Positions 40,228-49,018 of a DNA stretch of 64,000 nt are shown here, piece by piece (position 1 is the stretch's first letter; every line of letters begins with the position of its first letter). Made by a program: the position numbers and the translations under genes. Below the pieces are notes generated by a model. That model made no database searches. It saw only the letters and a program-made list of their open reading frames with translations, and was not told where the DNA came from. The stretch is from Xanthobacteraceae bacterium (GTDB lineage Bacteria > Pseudomonadota > Alphaproteobacteria > Rhizobiales > Xanthobacteraceae): NCBI GenBank assembly GCA_019746355.1, contig JAIESC010000068.1, positions 1 to 64,000 on the forward strand. The letters run 5' to 3'.

Positions 40228-43023
40228 TCAGGCGGCGACGCCTGTTGCCGCCTTCGCGGTCAGGAATTTCTGCGCGAAGTCCCCGGCGGGCATAGGCGCG
40301 CCGAAGTGATAGCCTTGTCCTTCGTCGCACCCCATGGTCCGCAAAACCTCGGCGACCGCCGCACTTTCGATACCTTCGGCGACGATGTGCAGACCGAGCA
40401 TCTTGCCGAGGCTGACGGTGCTGCCGACGATGGCCGCGTCGTCGGAGTTGCCGCCGAGTCCGCGGACAAACGACTGGTCGATCTTCAGGCCGTTCAGCGC
40501 GAATTTCTTCAGATAGGTCAGGCTGGCGTAGCCGGTGCCGAAATCGTCGAACACGATGTGGACGCCGAGCTCCCGGATCCGGCGGAACGTGTCGCGCGTG
40601 ATATCATCGTCGGACAGCAGGATGTTTTCCGTCACTTCCAGCTCGAGCAGTTCGGGCGCAAAGCCGGTCCGCTCCAGCGCGGCCGCCACCGTCGCCGCCA
40701 GATCGCCCGCCTGCAATTGCGACGGCGACAGGTTGACGCCGAGACGAACGCGGTGGCCGAGGTCGCACCAGGCGCGTCCCTGTCGGCAGGCCGCTTCCAG
40801 AACCCAGTTTGCCACGGGGCTCGACATCGGCGAGCTGTCGATCACCGCCATGAATTCCGCGGGCGGCAGCAATCCGCGGTGAGGATGCCGCCAGCGGATC
40901 AGAACCTCCGCGCCGGCGAGCCGGCCGTCCTTGAGCGCCACCTGCGGCTGATAGAACAGCTCCAGCTCCTTGTTGTCGATTGCGCCGGCGAGCTCGGCCT
41001 CGAGATGGGCGCGCTTCTCGACCTCCTCGCGGAGCGAATGCTCGAAGAACACATGACGGCCACGGCCCGCGCTCTTGGCGCGGTAGAGCGCCAGATCGGC
41101 GTTGCCGAACAGCTCGTCGACCGTAGAGCCATAGTCCGGATAAGTCGCGACGCCGATGCTGGCATTGATGCGGATCTCGCGCTCTTCGATGAAGAACGCG
41201 ATCTTGCGAAACGTCAGTGATATTCGCTCGGCAAGCCGCCGTGCGCGCTCCGGCACGTCATCGCCGCCGATGACGATGGCGAATTCGTCGCCGCTCAGCC
41301 GTGCGACCACGTCGCCCTTCTCGACGATCATGCCGAGGCGCTGGGCGACATCGCAGAGCAGGCGATCGCCGCTCGCATGGCCGTGGTTGTCATTGATCTG
41401 CTTGAACTTGTCGAGGTCGAGCACCAGCAGCGCGATCTGACGCTGCTGCTCCTTCGCCGCAGTCAGCACCTTGCGCAGGTGCTCGTAAAGCGCGTAGCGG
41501 TTGGCGAGATCGGTCAGCGTGTCGTGTTCGGCGAGATAGCGCACCCGCTCGGCCTCGCGCTTGCGCGCCGAAACGTCACGCAGCAGGGCGCCGTATTGGT
41601 GACCGTCCGTGCCCTCCCAGCGGGAAATCGTTGCCTCGATAGGGAAGGCGCTTCCGTCCTTGCGGCGGCCGTCGAGCTCCAACACCCTGCCGATCGCTTC
41701 CACAGCCTTCCCAAAATGCTGTTCGGCAATCGAGAACGGCGCGCCGTTGGTTTCCAGAATCCTGGCCAGCGGCTGCCCAAGCATCTCGTCGTCGCGATAG
41801 CCGAACAGCTCGCGAGCGCCGGGATTCCAGACCGTCACGAGCCCGCTTCGATCGGTGCAGACGAGCCCGTCACCGAGCGACATGGCGATGCGCTGGAAGC
41901 GGCGCTCGGCAACGCCGCCGAGCAACGTGCGGAAATCGATTTCGTCGAGAGCAACCGCGACAAGATAGGCGCTGATGGCGATCTGCCACAACGCGGTCTC
42001 AAGGATGACGGCGTATTTCACCTGCAGCAGTGTCGCGGCCGCTTCGGCGACAACGGCGAACGCCACGAGACCCGCGACCCGTGCGGCGACCGAACGACGG
42101 CGCCACAGCAACGCCATCAGCAGCGCGAGGAGGACCAGTCCCGCCGTTGCCGCGCCCGGAACCGGACGCAGGATGCGATCCTGGATGATCGATTCCGCGG
42201 CCAGGAGCTGCAACAGCGGACCCGGCATGATCTGGCCGTTCGGCACGCTGATGCGGTCGCCGAGCTCAATGGCCGTTCCGCCGACCAGGACCTTCTTGCC
42301 TTTGAGCTTTTGCAGCGCAGCCGATTCGCCGCGCAGAACGTCCGCATAGGACACCATGGGGATCGAATCGGCGCGAATGCTGAAATCGATCCACAGCGGC
42401 GGGGCCGCGGTTTCGTATTTGCCGGCGATCAGCGCCCCGACCGAAGGCACGAACTGGCCGTCCAGGGGCTCGCCAAATGGATAGCGCCGCACCAAGCCGT
42501 CCGGCTCGACCGCCACGTTGACCAGCGCCGACCAGGACTCCCTTTCGAATTCCGGCCATGGCCGGTTGATGTGAATCAGCCTCTGATCGCCGGTCCGGAC
42601 CCATTGCTTGAAGGTCGGAAGCACCACGGATTGTCCGGCGCGATTGAGGGCGGCGGCAAAGGCTGCGTCCGATACCGGGTTGGAGGGCGCGCTGAAATCG
42701 ATGTCGAGCACGATGTCGCTCGCGCCGGCGCGCGTCAGCTGCTCGATCAGCTCGCCGTGCCGCTCGCGTGGCCAAGGCCACGCGCCCATCTTGTCGATCG
42801 ACGGCGGATCGATGGCCACCAGCACGGTGATGGCGCTGGCATCGAGCGGAAACCAGACGAAGCGCAGGTCGGTCAGCGCATTCTGCAAAGACCGGTGACT
42901 GCCGATCAGCAGAACCACGGCAATCACGCATGCCACGAGAATGTGCGGCCGAGTATCCCTCACGACGCCCCATGCCCCCCCGCGATCAATCGCGCGCGAG
43001 GCGCGATTGAGACTTGCTGTCAC
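40228..43023 (-). CDS. CHASE2-PAS-GGDEF-EAL cyclic-di-GMP signalling protein
   Basis: A 931-residue membrane receptor. One N-terminal helix precedes a periplasmic CHASE2 domain (~45-330, DLRFVWFPLDAS, FSAPSNPVSDAAFAAAL). Three membrane helices (~335-415) and a PAS domain (~435-545, MSLGDGLVCTDRSGLVTVWN) follow. The GGDEF domain has SGDEF at 577-581, and the EAL domain starts as EVLIRW with E706. GGDEF is intact, but the I-site Arg is Glu (EKGD). EAL keeps NLSPSQL, DDFGTGYASL, KIDQSFV and EGIES, so both cyclase and phosphodiesterase activity are possible. It starts with GTG overlapping the FecR stop (GTGA), implying coupling to the FecR partner. Confidence 0.93.
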   Translation of the reverse strand: MTASLNRASRAIDRGGAWGVVRDTRPHILVACVIAVVLLIGSHRSLQNALTDLRFVWFPLDASAITVLVAIDPPSIDKMGAWPWPRERHGELIEQLTRAGASDIVLDIDFSAPSNPVSDAAFAAALNRAGQSVVLPTFKQWVRTGDQRLIHINRPWPEFERESWSALVNVAVEPDGLVRRYPFGEPLDGQFVPSVGALIAGKYETAAPPLWIDFSIRADSIPMVSYADVLRGESAALQKLKGKKVLVGGTAIELGDRISVPNGQIMPGPLLQLLAAESIIQDRILRPVPGAATAGLVLLALLMALLWRRRSVAARVAGLVAFAVVAEAAATLLQVKYAVILETALWQIAISAYLVAVALDEIDFRTLLGGVAERRFQRIAMSLGDGLVCTDRSGLVTVWNPGARELFGYRDDEMLGQPLARILETNGAPFSIAEQHFGKAVEAIGRVLELDGRRKDGSAFPIEATISRWEGTDGHQYGALLRDVSARKREAERVRYLAEHDTLTDLANRYALYEHLRKVLTAAKEQQRQIALLVLDLDKFKQINDNHGHASGDRLLCDVAQRLGMIVEKGDVVARLSGDEFAIVIGGDDVPERARRLAERISLTFRKIAFFIEEREIRINASIGVATYPDYGSTVDELFGNADLALYRAKSAGRGRHVFFEHSLREEVEKRAHLEAELAGAIDNKELELFYQPQVALKDGRLAGAEVLIRWRHPHRGLLPPAEFMAVIDSSPMSSPVANWVLEAACRQGRAWCDLGHRVRLGVNLSPSQLQAGDLAATVAAALERTGFAPELLELEVTENILLSDDDITRDTFRRIRELGVHIVFDDFGTGYASLTYLKKFALNGLKIDQSFVRGLGGNSDDAAIVGSTVSLGKMLGLHIVAEGIESAAVAEVLRTMGCDEGQGYHFGAPMPAGDFAQKFLTAKAATGVAA

Positions 43024-43976
43024 GCGCGATCGCGCGGATCCTGCGGCTTGTTGCTGCGGCGGCGGCGCATCGCCATTGCGCCAACGAAAACCGACAGTCC
43101 GACCGCGAGAGGAACAGCGACGATCGTCAGGTTGTCCTCGCCCTTCCTCTGGCGACCCACGCCGAGCTTCTCGCCCAGCCAGCCGAGGAAGCCATCGCCC
43201 CAGGAAGCGTCGCTGCCGCGATCGGGCTGGCTCCACCGCGTCGCCGCGGCGGCAGGGGCGGAGGCAGCGGCGGAAGCAGTTCGCTGCTGCGGCAGCTCCG
43301 GCGTCGTCGCGGCGGCAGAGCGCGGCGCGGCCGGCATGATGGCGGGGGTCACCGGCGGGGCTTGCGGGCTGCCCGACTCGATCGGGCTCATCGGTCCGGA
43401 TCCACTGAGCGCAAGGCCGGGAGCGCCGCGCAGCGAGACAGCTGCCATCTGGCTCGGGTTCACCAGCGCGCGCTGGCCGCTCTTGTAATCGGTGACGTGC
43501 ACCTGGCCGCGCAGCACCTCGACACGGCTTCCGCCTTCGTCGACGGTGACGCGGAACTGCGTGCCTTTCACCACGGCGGCGAGATAGGGCGTTGAAACCT
43601 CGAAGTGACGGACGTTCTGCTTTTCAACATCGAACAGCAGCGAGCCCGAGCGCTGCAGGACGGTCGTCATCCCGCTATTGCCGGACTTGGCGGCCGGAAT
43701 CTGCATGACCGAGTTCGGCGAGACCATGATGGTCTCGGTGCCTCGCATCAGCAGCACGCGGCCGTTGGCGCCGGTGCGAACGGATGCGCCGGGACTGAGC
43801 ACGGTGTCCGCGGAGAGCGCCACGGACTGCGCGCCCGGTGCGTCGATCCAGACTTCGCCGGACGACTTGCTCACCCGCCAGGACGCATCCTGCGCGGCGG
43901 CCGAAGAGACATTCGCGACCAGGACAAATGCGCTGAACAGAAGCACGCTCGACAATGACCTCATGTTGCTCAACAT
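43020..43976 (-). CDS. FecR-domain secreted protein, partner of the CHASE2 receptor
   Basis: A 318-residue exported protein. The signal peptide ends near SSAAAQ. A FecR beta domain spans about 30-200: WRVSKSSGEVWIDAPG, LSPGASVRTGANGRVLLMRG, FEVSTPYLAAVVKGTQFRV, VLRGQVHV. A Pro/Ala/Ser-rich linker follows, and a C-terminal hydrophobic helix (IVAVPLAVGLSVFVGAMAM) sits before a basic tail. FecR-CHASE2 pairs recur in bacteria, where the FecR protein may present an extracellular signal to CHASE2. The last codons overlap the start of the receptor gene. GAGG eight bases before ATG at 43974-43976 supports the start. Confidence 0.88.
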   Translation of the reverse strand: MLSNMRSLSSVLLFSAFVLVANVSSAAAQDASWRVSKSSGEVWIDAPGAQSVALSADTVLSPGASVRTGANGRVLLMRGTETIMVSPNSVMQIPAAKSGNSGMTTVLQRSGSLLFDVEKQNVRHFEVSTPYLAAVVKGTQFRVTVDEGGSRVEVLRGQVHVTDYKSGQRALVNPSQMAAVSLRGAPGLALSGSGPMSPIESGSPQAPPVTPAIMPAAPRSAAATTPELPQQRTASAAASAPAAAATRWSQPDRGSDASWGDGFLGWLGEKLGVGRQRKGEDNLTIVAVPLAVGLSVFVGAMAMRRRRSNKPQDPRDRA

Positions 43977-44271
43977 CGGACGTCCTCACCCGCTGGCAAT
44001 TTTTGGAGCGGCACGGACCTGCCACCGATCTGGAGGCTACGCAAAATCATTCAACATTTGATTATTGGAGATCCGCCTCGGACTTTGAGCGCTGTTAATC
44101 ATGACAATCTCGAATTGTCCCGATCTGCTCCACCGGCGATTGATCGCGCGACCTTGGTAGTCGCGGGTTAACCAGCAAGCGCGCCAATCTGCAGGCTTTA
44201 CGTGGAATTTTTGACTCCCAGTCAATCTGACGCCTTAAACTTGACTTGGCGCATCGAAACGGGACAAAGAG
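43977..44271. promoter_or_regulatory. AT-richer divergent region between fecR-like and PilZ genes
   Basis: 295 bases without a gene, noticeably AT-richer than the surroundings (for example near 44041-44065 and 44090-44120). It must hold the promoters of both the FecR/CHASE2 operon and the PilZ gene. I could not fix convincing -35/-10 pairs. Confidence 0.4.
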
Positions 44272-44583
44272 ATGAAAGATCGCCGCACCACCTGGCGAAT
44301 GGTTCCGGACGATTACGAGGCTCGTGTCGTCGACAGTGATGGCAAGAAATTGCCCGCGCGGATTGTCGACATCTCCGAACGCGGTGCGAAGCTCGTCCTG
44401 TCAGCGCCGGAAAACCTGACCCAGGAGTTCACGCTGCTCCTGTCCCCGGACGGGTTCATTCAACGCCGGTGCAGGAGCGTGTGGCGATCGGACGATCAGA
44501 TCGGCGTCGAGTTCACGGAAATCACGCACGACGAGCGCCTGTATTCCGAAGTGGATCATCTGAAGATCGCTCTGACCCGCTAG
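44272..44583 (+). CDS. PilZ domain protein
   Basis: A 103-residue single PilZ domain. RRTTWRMVPDDYEARVV carries an RxxxR-like start (R4-R-x3-R) and ARIVDISERGAKLVL carries the D/NxSxxG motif (DISERG). Together these normally grip cyclic-di-GMP. The N-terminal Arg box is shorter and less standard (DRRTTWR) than RRxxxR. It sits divergent from the GGDEF-EAL gene, so it could be a local reader of the second messenger, although binding needs testing. AAAGAG before ATG at 44272 is a modest RBS. Confidence 0.88.
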   Translation: MKDRRTTWRMVPDDYEARVVDSDGKKLPARIVDISERGAKLVLSAPENLTQEFTLLLSPDGFIQRRCRSVWRSDDQIGVEFTEITHDERLYSEVDHLKIALTR

Positions 44584-44617
44584 AAAATCGATAGCGGTCG
44601 CGGCGCGTGTGTGAACC

Positions 44618-45181
44618 TCAAAACGGCTGCGTGATGCCGTCGAGCGGCGCGTCGCAATTGACGAGATCGACCCGCTTCCAGGCGATGCGGAGCGCGCCGT
44701 CCAGTTGCACCAGCCGGTGCCATGCCGTTCCGGCGAACAGCCGCTGCTGCTCGCGCCGGTATTCGATCATCACGAACTTGGAGCGCACCGTCGCCGCGCG
44801 GCCCTCGGCGTCCTCGATGGTGACGTTGGCGACCGTGCGGCTGGTGCGCGAGCGCGGCTCCTGCGAATACATCCGCGGGCTCGCCAGCCGCCGGATGCGC
44901 GTCTCCAGCAGCCGCCGGTCGTCGTAGATCAGCGACACCGTCTCGTGCGGGTTCGCCTGGTTCGGCTCGCTCGGCACCCAGTACCAGCCGTCGGCGGTGA
45001 ACAGCGCGAGCCAGTCGTCGAATTTCGCCTCGTCGAGGAGCCGCGCCTCGTGCACCAGGAACTGCTCGCAGCGGTGGATGTCGAGCGCCATCTCGGCACG
45101 CGCGGCGCGGCCGCGCAGCGGCGTCACGCGCCGCCGGCTCGGTGCCGCGATCCGCGGACGGGGCGTTTTCTTTTTCGCCAT
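44618..45181 (-). CDS. Aromatic-ring-hydroxylating dioxygenase beta subunit
   Basis: A 187-residue NTF2-like-fold subunit: EQFLVHEARLLDEAKFDDWLALFTADGWYWVP-type opening, NPHETVSLIYDDRRLLETRI, TSRTVANVTIEDAEG, and the late TAWHRLVQLDGALRIAWKRVDLVN. It has a structural role in alpha3beta3 Rieske oxygenases. A basic N-terminal extension (KKKTPRPRIAAPSRRR) is unusual. It starts 15 bases after the alpha subunit stop and is the last gene of the leftward aromatic cluster. No ferredoxin or reductase gene is present, so electrons must come from a component encoded elsewhere. Confidence 0.9.
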   Translation of the reverse strand: MAKKKTPRPRIAAPSRRRVTPLRGRAARAEMALDIHRCEQFLVHEARLLDEAKFDDWLALFTADGWYWVPSEPNQANPHETVSLIYDDRRLLETRIRRLASPRMYSQEPRSRTSRTVANVTIEDAEGRAATVRSKFVMIEYRREQQRLFAGTAWHRLVQLDGALRIAWKRVDLVNCDAPLDGITQPF

Positions 45182-45196
45182 GCTGTGCCGGTTGGG

Positions 45197-46564
45197 TTAC
45201 GAGGCGGCGCGCGCCGCGCGGGTGCCGTCTTGGGCGCCGTCTTGGGCGCCGTGTTGGCCGTCGTTCATGTAGCCCTGCCAGGCGTCGAGCATGTTGCGGA
45301 TGTAGACTTCGCTGGTCGAGTTGACGCCTTTCCGGCCGCCGTGCGCGTCGGGCTGGTCGCTTCGGTAGCCGCGGCCGACCTGCAGCCACTGCGCGCCTTC
45401 GCTGGAGAGCCCGAGGTCGATGCGGTTGTAGATTTCCAGATCGTCGGTCAGCACCAGCGAGCCGGTGCCGTTGACGATGTTAGCAAAGGCGATGGTGTTG
45501 CGGAACATCTGCTCCGGAGCACCCTTGAGACGGAAATTGTAGGTGTGCACCACGGTGCGGTTCACCGCGATCGGGTGCACCACGCGCAACTGCTGGAACT
45601 GGCTCATCAGCGACACGTTCGGGTAGATGTTGGAGTTCCAGCGGCGCACCTCGAGGATGCGTTTGGCTTCCGCCTTGCCCTTCTTCTTCTCGAGCGCGGC
45701 GATGTACTCACGGAACACCGGATCTTTCAGCGCCGCGACGAGCTTCGAGTCGTCGTGATAGTCGCCGAGATAGCTGTGGCCGTTGGGATAGGTCCAGATG
45801 CCGACCTGCGATTCCCAGAAGCTGTAGGGCGCGCCGTTCTGGCGCATCTGGCGGATCGCGATCTCGCCGGTGCCGTCCGAATAGACGTCGTCCGATTGCG
45901 CCTGCGAGGCTTCGATCGAGGAGCGGTGGGTGAAGATCGGATGCGCCGCGTCGCAGAGGTTCTCGAAGTAGATCTTCCAGTTGGCGTCGTAGGCATGCTT
46001 GAACGCGCCGCCGGCCACCTCGATCTCGCCGTCCGGCGCGCGGTCCACCATGTCGTCAAGCGATGTCGCGATGTGGCCGAGCGTCTCCTCGAGCGTCGGC
46101 CCGTCGGCTGCATCGCTTGCGAACACAAAGCCGCGATAGCTCCGCACGCGCTTCACCGGCAGCATCGCGACGCGCGGGTCCTTGGCGTCGAAATCCTGCG
46201 GATATCCGTGGTTGAGCGGCACGCCCTTGATCCGGCCGTCGAGGTGATAGGTCCAGCCGTGATAGCAGCAGGTGAACTCCGGCGCGTTGCCCTTGTCGGT
46301 CGCCACCACCATCGCGCCGCGATGGGCGCACTGGTTGTGGATCACGCGGACCTTGCCGTCCTCGTCGCGCACCATGACGACCGGACGGCGGCCCATCTGG
46401 GTCGCGAAATAGTCGCCGGGATTTTTGATCTGGCTTTCGTGGCCGATGTAAATCCACGCCTTGCCGAAGATGTGCGCCATCTCCAGCTCGAAGATCCCCG
46501 GATCGGTGTAAATGCTCCGATGAACGCGGCCGGGCCTGAAAAAGCTCGAAAAGTCCTGGCTCAT
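45197..46564 (-). CDS. Aromatic-ring-hydroxylating dioxygenase alpha subunit (Rieske)
   Basis: A 455-residue catalytic subunit. The Rieske [2Fe-2S] ligands are Cys79-x-His81 and Cys99-x2-His102. The mononuclear iron site is Asp205, His208 and His213 within ENLCDAAHPIFTH, matching D-x2-H-x4-H. These enzymes add O2 across an aromatic ring to give a cis-diol, or demethylate or decarboxylate in some branches. The C-terminus carries GAQDGAQDGT from a 12-bp tandem repeat (45224-45259), probably a dispensable tail. ATG at 46562-46564. The 243-base gap upstream, filled by a family C repeat, separates it from the FAD monooxygenase gene. Confidence 0.93.
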   Translation of the reverse strand: MSQDFSSFFRPGRVHRSIYTDPGIFELEMAHIFGKAWIYIGHESQIKNPGDYFATQMGRRPVVMVRDEDGKVRVIHNQCAHRGAMVVATDKGNAPEFTCCYHGWTYHLDGRIKGVPLNHGYPQDFDAKDPRVAMLPVKRVRSYRGFVFASDAADGPTLEETLGHIATSLDDMVDRAPDGEIEVAGGAFKHAYDANWKIYFENLCDAAHPIFTHRSSIEASQAQSDDVYSDGTGEIAIRQMRQNGAPYSFWESQVGIWTYPNGHSYLGDYHDDSKLVAALKDPVFREYIAALEKKKGKAEAKRILEVRRWNSNIYPNVSLMSQFQQLRVVHPIAVNRTVVHTYNFRLKGAPEQMFRNTIAFANIVNGTGSLVLTDDLEIYNRIDLGLSSEGAQWLQVGRGYRSDQPDAHGGRKGVNSTSEVYIRNMLDAWQGYMNDGQHGAQDGAQDGTRAARAAS

Positions 46565-46620
46565 ACGGCAAGCGTAACGCAGCGCATACGGCCGAACAAG
46601 CAGCCGCGCTGCTTACTGCG

Positions 46621-46770
46621 CCCTCTCCCAAAGGGCCCCAAGGGAGAGGGCTGTGCCGACGGTCGAACGGCAAAGGATGGGTGAGGGGTTACGGTCTCCC
46701 GACGGATCATAACCCCTCACCCGTTCATTATTGTCGAACGCTGCGGTCGCCCTCTCCCTATGGGAGAGGG
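46621..46770. repeat. Family C intergenic element
   Basis: Hairpin-forming CCCTCTCCCAAAGGG...GGGAGAGGG, then GGGTGAGGGGTTACGG matched by CATAACCCCTCACCC, then a second CCCTCTCCCTATGGGAGAGGG palindrome. It has the same building blocks as 21222-21330. It lies within the presumed operon between the FAD monooxygenase and Rieske alpha genes. Confidence 0.82.
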
Positions 46771-46807
46771 CACATCCATCGGCGCGCCGTCCCGAAAACG
46801 TGACGGC

Positions 46808-47992
46808 TCAACCCAGCTCCCGCGCCCGGGCGATGCTCGCGATCATCGACACGCGCAGCAGGTAATCGCGGGTGCGCGCCGGATCGGCGGCAATGGCGCG
46901 CAGGCTTGCGCCGAACTCGTCGCCCTCGGACTCCAGGTTCTTCTTATTCTGGATCGTGTACCTCTGGATGTATTCGAGCGTCACGAGGCGCCGCTGCGTG
47001 TCGTAGCGGTCGAGCTCGGCCTCGGGTGCCTTGCCGTGCCACACCGGCGCAAGTCGCGCCGCGAGGTTGACGGCATCGTGGATGCCGCCGTTCATGCCCA
47101 TGCCGCCGAGCGGATTGTTGATGTGGGCGGCGTCGCCGACGAGAAACGCCCGGCCGAGCTTGAAGGTCTTGGCCACACGCTGGTGCACCTTGTAGAGCGT
47201 GGTGTGCGCGATCTTGTAGTTCGAGATGCCCGGCACCACGCCCGCCATCAGCGACTGCGCGAATTCCTCGGTCTGCACCCGCTCGTCGGTCGCGTCCTCG
47301 TTGACCAGGAACATCGCCCGCCACAGGCCCGGGATCTGCAGCAGGAAGTACCAGCGCTGCGGATCGGCGACGTAGCTCACCGATGACAGACCGGGAATGA
47401 CGCTGAAGAAATCGAACGGCGTCGAGACCACCAGCAGCCGGTCCGGCCAGGTGAAGCCTTCAAACTCGATGCCGAGTGCGCGCCGCACCGTGCTGCTCGC
47501 GCCGTCCGCGCCGATCAGATAACGGCAGCGGCGGGTCTCGCGCTGCCCGCCGCGCGCGATGGTCACGTCGACGCCGGAGGAGTCTTGCGCAGCACCCACG
47601 ACCTCGCAGCCGAACTCCAGCGTAAAGTTCGGATGTCCGCGCATCTGCTCATAGAGGATGCGCGTGAGCTTCGACTGCTCGCTCTGCACCCGGTAGGGAT
47701 GCTTCGTCGCGTCCGCGATGGCGGAGAAACTGAACTCCGCCAGAAGCCCATGCTTCTTGGTCCGATACTGGAACGTCGGGCAGATCAAGCCTTGGGCGAC
47801 CAGCGGCTTCGCTGCGCCAAGCTCGTCCAGCATGTCGAGCGTCGGCGGATGAAACGTCGAGGCGCGCGACTCCGTCGAAAGGTCGCCGCCTTCCTCGAAC
47901 ACCGTCACCGGCACGCCGGCGCGGGCGAGATGTGCGCCGGCGACGAGGCCCACAGGCCCCGCGCCGGCGATCAGGACACGTTCGTTGTTCAA
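46808..47992 (-). CDS. FAD-dependent monooxygenase (PHBH/MhpA-like)
   Basis: A 394-residue class A flavoprotein hydroxylase: GAGPVG at residues 10-15, LIGADGASSTVRRALG (DG motif), and GRAFLVGDAAHINNPLGGMGMNGGIHDAVNLA (GD motif with the GMGMN loop). The relatives hydroxylate phenols and aromatic acids. The only in-frame start after the previous stop is TTG at 47990-47992, 12 bases past the TctC gene stop, so initiation may be weak and coupled. Position between a binding protein and a Rieske oxygenase marks it as a ring-hydroxylation step of this cluster. Confidence 0.88.
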   Translation of the reverse strand: MNNERVLIAGAGPVGLVAGAHLARAGVPVTVFEEGGDLSTESRASTFHPPTLDMLDELGAAKPLVAQGLICPTFQYRTKKHGLLAEFSFSAIADATKHPYRVQSEQSKLTRILYEQMRGHPNFTLEFGCEVVGAAQDSSGVDVTIARGGQRETRRCRYLIGADGASSTVRRALGIEFEGFTWPDRLLVVSTPFDFFSVIPGLSSVSYVADPQRWYFLLQIPGLWRAMFLVNEDATDERVQTEEFAQSLMAGVVPGISNYKIAHTTLYKVHQRVAKTFKLGRAFLVGDAAHINNPLGGMGMNGGIHDAVNLAARLAPVWHGKAPEAELDRYDTQRRLVTLEYIQRYTIQNKKNLESEGDEFGASLRAIAADPARTRDYLLRVSMIASIARARELG

Positions 47993-48004
47993 GTTATGCC
48001 AAGC

Positions 48005-48994
48005 CTAGTCGATCTTTTCGATGCCGGCCTTGGTGATGATGTCGCGATACTTGACGATCTCGGCGGCGTGAAACTTCTTCGCCTCGTCGAGTCCCATCAT
48101 CATCACTTCGGCTCCGGCCTTCTCGAAGCCCGCCTTGACCTGCGGATCGCTGAGTGCGGCCTGGAGCTCCTTGTTGAGCCGCTCGAGGATCGGCTTCGGC
48201 GTGCCGCCCGGGGCGAGCAGCGCGAACCAGCCGTTGACCTTGTATTGCGGCAGCCCGGCCTCGGTCGTGGTCGGCGTGTCGGGGAGGGTTGGGATCCGCT
48301 TGTCGCCCGCGACCGCGAGCGGGATCGCGCCCTTGGCCTGCAAGGGCCCCGCGATGTTCGGATACCACTGGAAGCCGAGCGGCACGGTGCCGGCGATCAG
48401 GTCCGGGCCGTACTGGGCGATGTTGCGGTAGGGCACGTGGGTCATCTTCACGCCGGTCACCTGGGCGAAGTACTCGCCGGACAGGTGTTGCGAGCTGCCG
48501 ATGCCGACCGAGCCGAAGTTGAGGCCGGGGTTCTTCTTGGCGTGCTCGATCATGTCCTTCAGCGTCGTGATGTTCAGCGCCTTGCTCGCGGCCACCACGA
48601 TGGTGAAGCCCGCGAACGGCGAGATCATCTCCAGATCCTTCAGCGGATCGTAGCCGAGCGCCTTGTAGAGCGAGAGGTTGGCCGCGACCGGTCCCGAGCC
48701 GCCGCCGATCAGCGTATAGCCGTCGGGGGCCGAGCGCGCGCCTTGCAGCGTGCCGGAGTTGCCGCCCGCACCCGGCCGGTTCTCCACCACGATCGGCTGG
48801 CCCATGCTCTTCGACATTTTGTCGAACATGATGCGGCTCACCACGTCGCTGGCGCTGCCGCCGGCGAACGGGATGATCACGGTGATCGCCCGCGTCGGAT
48901 ATTGCTGCGCCTCGGCCGCGCAGCCCAGCACCGCGGTGAACGCCAGTGCCGCGCTTAAGTTCTTCGCCCACATGTTGAGTGTCCCGGTCTTCAT
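48005..48994 (-). CDS. Tripartite tricarboxylate transporter (TctC/Bug) family substrate-binding protein
   Basis: A 329-residue exported protein. The signal peptide runs to about AEAQ, and YPTRAITVIIPFAGGSASDVVSRIMFDKMSKSM-type text opens the mature chain. Bug motifs VVENRPGAGGNSGT, LQGARSAPDGYTLIGG, HVPYRNIAQYGPDLIAG and the late PQVKAGFEKAGAEVMMMG are present. It is embedded in the aromatic cluster, between enoyl-CoA hydratase and FAD monooxygenase genes, so it probably captures the aromatic acid. No TctA/TctB permease is encoded in the window. AAGGCAAG precedes ATG at 48992-48994. Confidence 0.92.
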   Translation of the reverse strand: MKTGTLNMWAKNLSAALAFTAVLGCAAEAQQYPTRAITVIIPFAGGSASDVVSRIMFDKMSKSMGQPIVVENRPGAGGNSGTLQGARSAPDGYTLIGGGSGPVAANLSLYKALGYDPLKDLEMISPFAGFTIVVAASKALNITTLKDMIEHAKKNPGLNFGSVGIGSSQHLSGEYFAQVTGVKMTHVPYRNIAQYGPDLIAGTVPLGFQWYPNIAGPLQAKGAIPLAVAGDKRIPTLPDTPTTTEAGLPQYKVNGWFALLAPGGTPKPILERLNKELQAALSDPQVKAGFEKAGAEVMMMGLDEAKKFHAAEIVKYRDIITKAGIEKID

Positions 48995-49018
48995 TTTTCT
49001 TGCCTTTCGAATGATCGC

